Below are positions 6,898 through 9,803 of a DNA stretch of 9,803 nucleotides, one piece after another (positions within the stretch are counted from its first letter, which is position 1; every line of letters begins with the position of its first letter). This stretch comes from Bacillota bacterium. GTDB taxonomy: Bacteria > Bacillota > Sulfobacillia > JAJZIM01 > JAJZBP01. The stretch is taken from NCBI GenBank assembly GCA_021798855.1, contig JAJZBP010000065.1, forward strand, positions 1 through 9,803, in the 5' to 3' direction. The position numbers and the translations under genes were made by a program. The notes below the pieces were generated by a model. The model did no database searches. It saw only the letters and a list, made by a program, of their open reading frames with translations, and was not told the DNA's origin.

Positions 6898-7941
6898 GTG
6901 CGTATTCTGCTGGTTTGTCCGAGTTGGGGTCGCCCGTGCGGGATAGCCTGTTACACCCGCAACCTGCGGGGAGGGTTGGAAGCCCTGGGTGTCGCCGGTG
7001 ACGTGGCCACCGGTCCAGGTTCGGTCCGCCGGTTCTTGGCGGAACAGAAATATGACGGAGTTTTGCTGCAGCATGAATACGGCCTGTACTATTTCAACCT
7101 GCTGGGTGTGCTGGGGGCTTTGGGGAAAAGTGGGCTTCCCCTGGCGATTACCATGCACAACACGGACCTCGGCGGCTGGATGGGCGCCCAGCACCTTTTC
7201 CTGTTTCAGGCCGGAGCAAAACTGGTGGTCCACTCCCGCGAGGCCAGAGAGAACCTGTTGCAATCGGCGCCGCCTCCGGACGAATCCAGCCTGAGGATAA
7301 TTCCCATGGGCTGTCTGGTTTACCGGGACTGGGGAGTTTCGCCGGAGGAGGTGCGAGCGGAACTGGACCTGCCGCAGCAACGCTTCACGGTCGGCTTTTT
7401 CGGTTTCGCCGCCGCCCACAAGGGCATTGCCAACCTGGTCCGGGCTCTGCAATCCCTGCCGGAAGTGTCTGGATACATTCAGGCATCCATCCACCCGGTC
7501 AATCCGGGTGCGGTGGATGAGGTTTACCGGGAATTGAATCTGCCGCGGGGGAAACCGGAAGGCAATACCCACGGGAATGTGGTGTTTTCCCACCTGCCCG
7601 TGCCGGATGACCGCTTGGGATATCGACAAGGGGCGGTCGATCTGATCGTTTTGCCCTACAGCCGGCACGGAACGTCGGTTTCCACCTCCATGCAGGCCTG
7701 CGACAGTCTGGTTGCCCGCCGCCCGGTGATGACCAGCGATGCCGTTTACTTTTCCGGGTTGGAGCGGGAGGTTTGGAAGATCGCGGATTGCCGGCCGGAG
7801 ACCATTGCGACGGGGATCAGGAAACTGCGGGATGACGCGGATTTGTGCCGGGATCTGGTGGCAAGGGCCGGCGTTTATGCCCAGAGGAACGCATGGCCGC
7901 GGGTGGCCGGGGCGTACCTGGATCTGCTGGCGGAGGGGTGA
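6898..7941 (+). CDS. Glycosyltransferase, GT-B fold, GT4-like with atypical donor-site loop
   Basis: The product is 347 residues. The N-terminal domain starts MRILLVCPSWGRPCGIACYT, with the CGIAxYT motif (14-20) common in this glycosyltransferase group, and QHEYG (58-62) at a usual acceptor-side strand end. The C-terminal nucleotide-sugar domain has TVGFFGFAAAHKGI (164-177) and VDLIVLPYSRHGTSVSTSM (247-265). In classical GT4 enzymes this last loop carries the E-x7-E glutamates; here it reads RHGTSVSTSMQACDS, without either. A related no-glutamate variant (SSGTLAYAL type) is known in GT4-like proteins, so the enzyme may still be active. Start GTG 6898 follows GGGGGGAAA by seven bases from its end; TTG 6880 overlaps that site and is rejected. 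It diverges from the kelch gene and converges on the family 2 glycosyltransferase. Sugar and acceptor unknown. Confidence 0.85.
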   Translation: MRILLVCPSWGRPCGIACYTRNLRGGLEALGVAGDVATGPGSVRRFLAEQKYDGVLLQHEYGLYYFNLLGVLGALGKSGLPLAITMHNTDLGGWMGAQHLFLFQAGAKLVVHSREARENLLQSAPPPDESSLRIIPMGCLVYRDWGVSPEEVRAELDLPQQRFTVGFFGFAAAHKGIANLVRALQSLPEVSGYIQASIHPVNPGAVDEVYRELNLPRGKPEGNTHGNVVFSHLPVPDDRLGYRQGAVDLIVLPYSRHGTSVSTSMQACDSLVARRPVMTSDAVYFSGLEREVWKIADCRPETIATGIRKLRDDADLCRDLVARAGVYAQRNAWPRVAGAYLDLLAEG

Positions 7942-7963
7942 GAAAGACCTGCCGGAAAACGAG

Positions 7964-7989
7964 GGGGGGGCGCGCCGGCGCGCCCCCCC
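7964..7989. terminator. Perfect GC palindrome between converging genes, possible two-way terminator
   Basis: Bases 7964-7989 are a perfect 26-base inverted repeat, all G and C, centred between 7976 and 7977, with two adjacent GGCGCGCC octamers at the centre (7969-7976 and 7977-7984). It lies 22 bases after the + strand glycosyltransferase stop and 8 bases from the stop of the converging minus strand gene, the right place for a bidirectional terminator. No T-run follows on the + strand (CTCAAATCA) and none precedes on the other, so it is not a textbook intrinsic terminator. Confidence 0.45.
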
Positions 7990-7997
7990 TCCTCAAA

Positions 7998-8636
7998 TCA
8001 CACGAAGTTCTCCGCCCAGGGGACGACCGGTTTCCACTTGGTCACAAAATATTGCCGGTTGCGGGCCGCCGCTGCCGCCGAAATTCCGCCGCCGCCGCCG
8101 CAGTGGTGGAAGAAAGGCGCGTAAGTGGTCAGCATGGCCGGTGTGCCGGCCAACCCCAGGCGGAGGTTGTAATCCGAGTCCTCGAAGTAGGCCGGCCGGA
8201 AGTTTTCGTCGAAAGGGCCGACCGCGTGGAAGAGGTCGGGGCTGAGGAGAAAGCAGGCGTAGTCGGCGGCCTGGCGGTCTTCACCGTCGGTCGGGGTGGC
8301 CAGAGCGGACAGATCCGCCGGGCCGAGGCCGAACTCTTTTTTGACGTCCACGGGGCAGAGAAAGCCGTAAGCGCGGTCTACGGCCCGCTCGACCAGGTGG
8401 TCAACGGTGCAGGGATGGAAGAGGATGTCGTCGTTGGCGACCAGAATCCAGTCGGCGCCCCAGGAGATGGCGGATTCGATCCCACGATTCCAAGCGGCGG
8501 CCAGGGAAAGCTCGCCGGCGGCGTTGTCCACCAGGCAAAGCTTGAGGCGATGTCGGGTCTCGAGGCTGTTCAAGGCGGCCAGGAGCAGGTCGGGTCGCCG
8601 GAAATTGACGAATACGGCGCCGAGTTTGAGGGGCAA
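7998..8636 (-). CDS. Glycosyltransferase family 2 (GT-A fold), small
   Basis: The product is 212 residues, a compact GT-A enzyme. It begins KLGAVFVNFRRPDLLLAALNSL (4-25), where family members usually read 'vvvNyn...l..sl'. LVDNAAG (35-41) follows, then LAAAWNRGI (45-53) of the typical N-x-G acceptor strand. ILVANDDILF (64-73) has the D-D pair corresponding to the metal-binding DxD. GPFDENFRPAYFEDSDYNLR (140-159) holds the conserved ED-x-D-Y element near the catalytic base, and HHCGGGGG (177-184) closes the active site. TTG 8636 is chosen because AAAGGAGG (8653-8646) stands nine bases before it on the minus strand. At 212 residues it is short compared with many family 2 enzymes, with no membrane segment. 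It probably adds one sugar to a lipid-linked glycan or a surface polymer in the cytoplasm. It converges on the previous gene and diverges from the reductase. Confidence 0.85.
   Translation of the reverse strand: MPLKLGAVFVNFRRPDLLLAALNSLETRHRLKLCLVDNAAGELSLAAAWNRGIESAISWGADWILVANDDILFHPCTVDHLVERAVDRAYGFLCPVDVKKEFGLGPADLSALATPTDGEDRQAADYACFLLSPDLFHAVGPFDENFRPAYFEDSDYNLRLGLAGTPAMLTTYAPFFHHCGGGGGISAAAAARNRQYFVTKWKPVVPWAENFV
8066..8101. repeat. Interrupted CCG triplet run inside the family 2 glycosyltransferase gene
   Basis: Two CCG runs (8066-8080 with one CTG, and five copies at 8086-8100) encode the Ala-run at about residues 187-191 and the Gly-run at 180-184. The HHCGGGGG stretch is functional in the family, so only the Ala-run is likely to be low complexity. 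Confidence 0.6.
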
Positions 8637-8645
8637 GTTTTGGGG

Positions 8646-8653
8646 CCTCCTTT
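8646..8653 (-). promoter_or_regulatory. Shine-Dalgarno fixing TTG 8636
   Basis: AAAGGAGG on the minus strand, nine bases upstream of TTG 8636. It is one of the best ribosome sites in the window and supports the non-ATG start. Confidence 0.75.
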
Positions 8654-8701
8654 CGTTATCGGAGGCAAGACGGGGGGGCGGCGCGGGGGCCGCGGGTGGG
8701 C

Positions 8702-8766
8702 TGCGGAACGCTCACGGTTCGGTATTCTTTACATAAGATATTAACCGTAAGCGGGAAAGTTCCGCA
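8702..8766. promoter_or_regulatory. Nested inverted repeats in the divergent intergenic region, possible operator
   Basis: Outer arms TGCGGAAC (8702-8709) and GTTCCGCA (8759-8766) are a perfect 8-base pair. Inside them CGCTCACGGTT (8709-8719) and AACCGTAAGCG (8743-8753) pair at 10 of 11 positions around an AT-rich 23-base middle. The inner motif also occurs at 6803-6813, where it forms part of another palindrome between divergent genes. Confidence 0.4.
8714..8740 (+). promoter_or_regulatory. Candidate sigma-K-like promoter for the reductase gene
   Basis: AC (8714-8715) is followed by 16 bases and CATAAGATA (8732-8740), an exact CATAnnnTA. It is the only AT-rich stretch upstream of the gene and sits between the inverted-repeat arms. 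The -35 part is only two informative bases, so the call stays weak. Confidence 0.33.
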
Positions 8767-8809
8767 ACGCAAGAGACGGCTTGGCTCTGCCAGGGAAGGG
8801 GTTGGGTTA

Positions 8810-9803
8810 TTGCGGGTCTTAATCACCGGGATCAGCGGTTTTGCGGGAAGTCACCTGGCCGAATACCTGTTGGCCAAGGGGTATGAAGTCTACGGGCTGG
8901 TGCGCCGGCGCAGCCCTCTGGAGAATTTGGCCGGATGCGTGGATAGGGTCAGGCTCCTTTACGGGGACCTGCGGGACCCGCTTTCCACGGAGGAGGCGTT
9001 GGCCCGTTCGAAGCCGGAGTTGGTCTTTCACCTGGCGGCGCAGAGCTTCGTGCCGACGTCTTGGAACGCGCCCCAGGAAACCATCGTGACCAACGTGCTG
9101 GGACAACTTAACCTGCTGGAAGGCTTGCGTCGCCTGAAAGTGGCTGCGCGCATCCAGGTCGCCTGCTCTTCGGAGGAGTACGGGTTGGTTCATCCGGAAG
9201 AGTTGCCCATCACCGAGACCAATCCCCTGCGGCCGCTGTCCCCCTACGCGGTGAGCAAGGTGGCCCAGGATTGCTTGGGTTACCAGTATTTCCGCAGTTA
9301 CGGGTTGCCGGTGGTCCGAACCAGAACCTTCAACCACACGGGACCGCGGCGGGGAAGATTTTTCATGACCGCCGACTTTTCCCGGCAGGTGGCGGAAATC
9401 GAACGGGGACGGCGGGAGCCGGTCCTGCGGGTCGGCAACCTGGAGGCGGCGCGGGACTTCACCGATGTGCGGGACGTGGTGCGGGCGTACCACCTGGCCG
9501 CGACCGAGGGAGAACCGGGGGAGGTTTACAACATCAGCAGCGGGCGAGCCCACACCGTGGGCGAGGTGGTGCGCCTGCTGCAGGGTTTGAGCCGGGTGCC
9601 CTTCGCCGTCCAACAGGACCCCGACCGGCTGCGGCCATCGGATGTGCCGGTGTTGTTGGGGGAATTCCGGCGTTTTCACGAGCGGACCGGCTGGGAACCG
9701 ACCATCCCCTTCGAGCGGACGATGGAGGATCTGCTGGATTATTGGCGGCAACAGGCGCTCGGGGAGCGGGGGTTCGGGGAGCGGGGGGAAGTGGGGGAAA
9801 AAT
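8810..9803 (+). CDS. NAD(P)-dependent nucleotide-sugar reductase/dehydratase, GDP-4-keto-6-deoxy-mannose reductase-like (3' end cut)
   Basis: 331 residues are visible before the window ends; the reading frame is still open. It is an extended short-chain dehydrogenase: Rossmann motif TGISGFAGSH (6-15), GDLRD (52-56), HLAAQSFVP (74-82), Ser pair in ACSSEEYG (118-125), catalytic YAVSK (Tyr146, Lys150), then TFNHTGPRRG (173-182). VGNLEAARDFTDVRDVVRAY (208-227) and YNISSG (240-245) match GDP-4-keto-6-deoxy-D-mannose reductase (Rmd) better than GDP-mannose 4,6-dehydratase. The likely role is making GDP-D-rhamnose or a related deoxysugar donor for the nearby glycosyltransferases, but the substrate cannot be proved from motifs and automatic tools may call it GDP-mannose 4,6-dehydratase. 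Start TTG 8810 follows GGGAAGGGG (8793-8801) by eight bases. The visible C-terminus after LLDYWRQQ turns into a Gly/Glu/Arg-rich tail, so the stop is probably close. Confidence 0.87.
   Translation, partial: MRVLITGISGFAGSHLAEYLLAKGYEVYGLVRRRSPLENLAGCVDRVRLLYGDLRDPLSTEEALARSKPELVFHLAAQSFVPTSWNAPQETIVTNVLGQLNLLEGLRRLKVAARIQVACSSEEYGLVHPEELPITETNPLRPLSPYAVSKVAQDCLGYQYFRSYGLPVVRTRTFNHTGPRRGRFFMTADFSRQVAEIERGRREPVLRVGNLEAARDFTDVRDVVRAYHLAATEGEPGEVYNISSGRAHTVGEVVRLLQGLSRVPFAVQQDPDRLRPSDVPVLLGEFRRFHERTGWEPTIPFERTMEDLLDYWRQQALGERGFGERGEVGEK
9760..9787 (+). repeat. Two 13-base direct copies in the tail of the reductase gene
   Basis: CGGGGAGCGGGGG occurs at 9760-9772 and again at 9775-9787, a 15-base period that keeps the frame and gives GERG twice. 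It lies beyond the conserved enzyme domain. Confidence 0.7.

Noticed and set aside
6778..7668. Minus-strand open frame of 296 codons opposite the + strand glycosyltransferase
   Set aside because: Antisense to a gene with clear GT-B motifs; product shows no domain.
7845..8744. Plus-strand open frame of 299 codons over the family 2 glycosyltransferase
   Set aside because: It overlaps two well-supported genes and the intergenic region. The opposite strand shows the NDD, GPFDENF and EDSDY motifs.
8819..9751. Minus-strand open frame of 310 codons opposite the reductase
   Set aside because: The plus strand carries the complete short-chain dehydrogenase motif set; the antisense product is composition-driven.

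Overview
The window is about 9.8 kb of high-GC bacterial DNA (roughly 60 % G+C by eye), densely coding on both strands, with strong Gram-positive-type ribosome binding sites and frequent TTG starts. The strong AGGAGG-like sites, TTG usage and style of the glycosyltransferases and amino-acid permease suggest a high-GC member of the Bacillota (a Moorella/Desulfotomaculum-like Clostridium relative is possible). This placement is an inference; no marker gene fixes it. I saw no tRNA, rRNA, CRISPR array, insertion sequence or phage gene.

Region A (1-2784, + strand) is the end of a compact operon for a GldFG-type ABC exporter. It holds the C-terminal tail of the ATPase, an ABC-2 permease (GldF-like), a membrane-anchored GldG-like auxiliary subunit and a short DUF4340-type membrane protein. 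The first three genes are packed or overlapping.

Region B (2793-6764, - strand) reads right to left: a six-bladed kelch-like propeller protein with a C-terminal bacterial Ig-like domain, a GT4 family glycosyltransferase whose Shine-Dalgarno overlaps the kelch stop codon, and an APC-superfamily amino-acid permease 16 bp further on. The permease ends 8 bp from the end of the ABC operon (convergent).

Region C (6765-9803) alternates strands: a GT-B glycosyltransferase on +, a small GT-A (family 2) glycosyltransferase on -, and an NAD(P)-dependent nucleotide-sugar reductase resembling GDP-4-keto-6-deoxy-mannose reductase on +, cut by the window edge. A perfect GC palindrome separates the first two, which converge. 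The two divergent intergenic regions (6765-6897 and 8637-8809) are AT-richer islands. They share a CGCTYACGGT-like motif arranged as inverted repeats and contain CATA-type -10 sequences spaced from AC-type -35 elements like sigma-K promoters.

Taken together, regions B and C look like part of a surface or extracellular glycan locus: sugar-nucleotide synthesis, three glycosyltransferases and a repeat protein that could be a surface adhesin or glycosylation target. A sporulation-timed role (spore-coat polysaccharide) is a hypothesis resting only on the promoter-like sequences.
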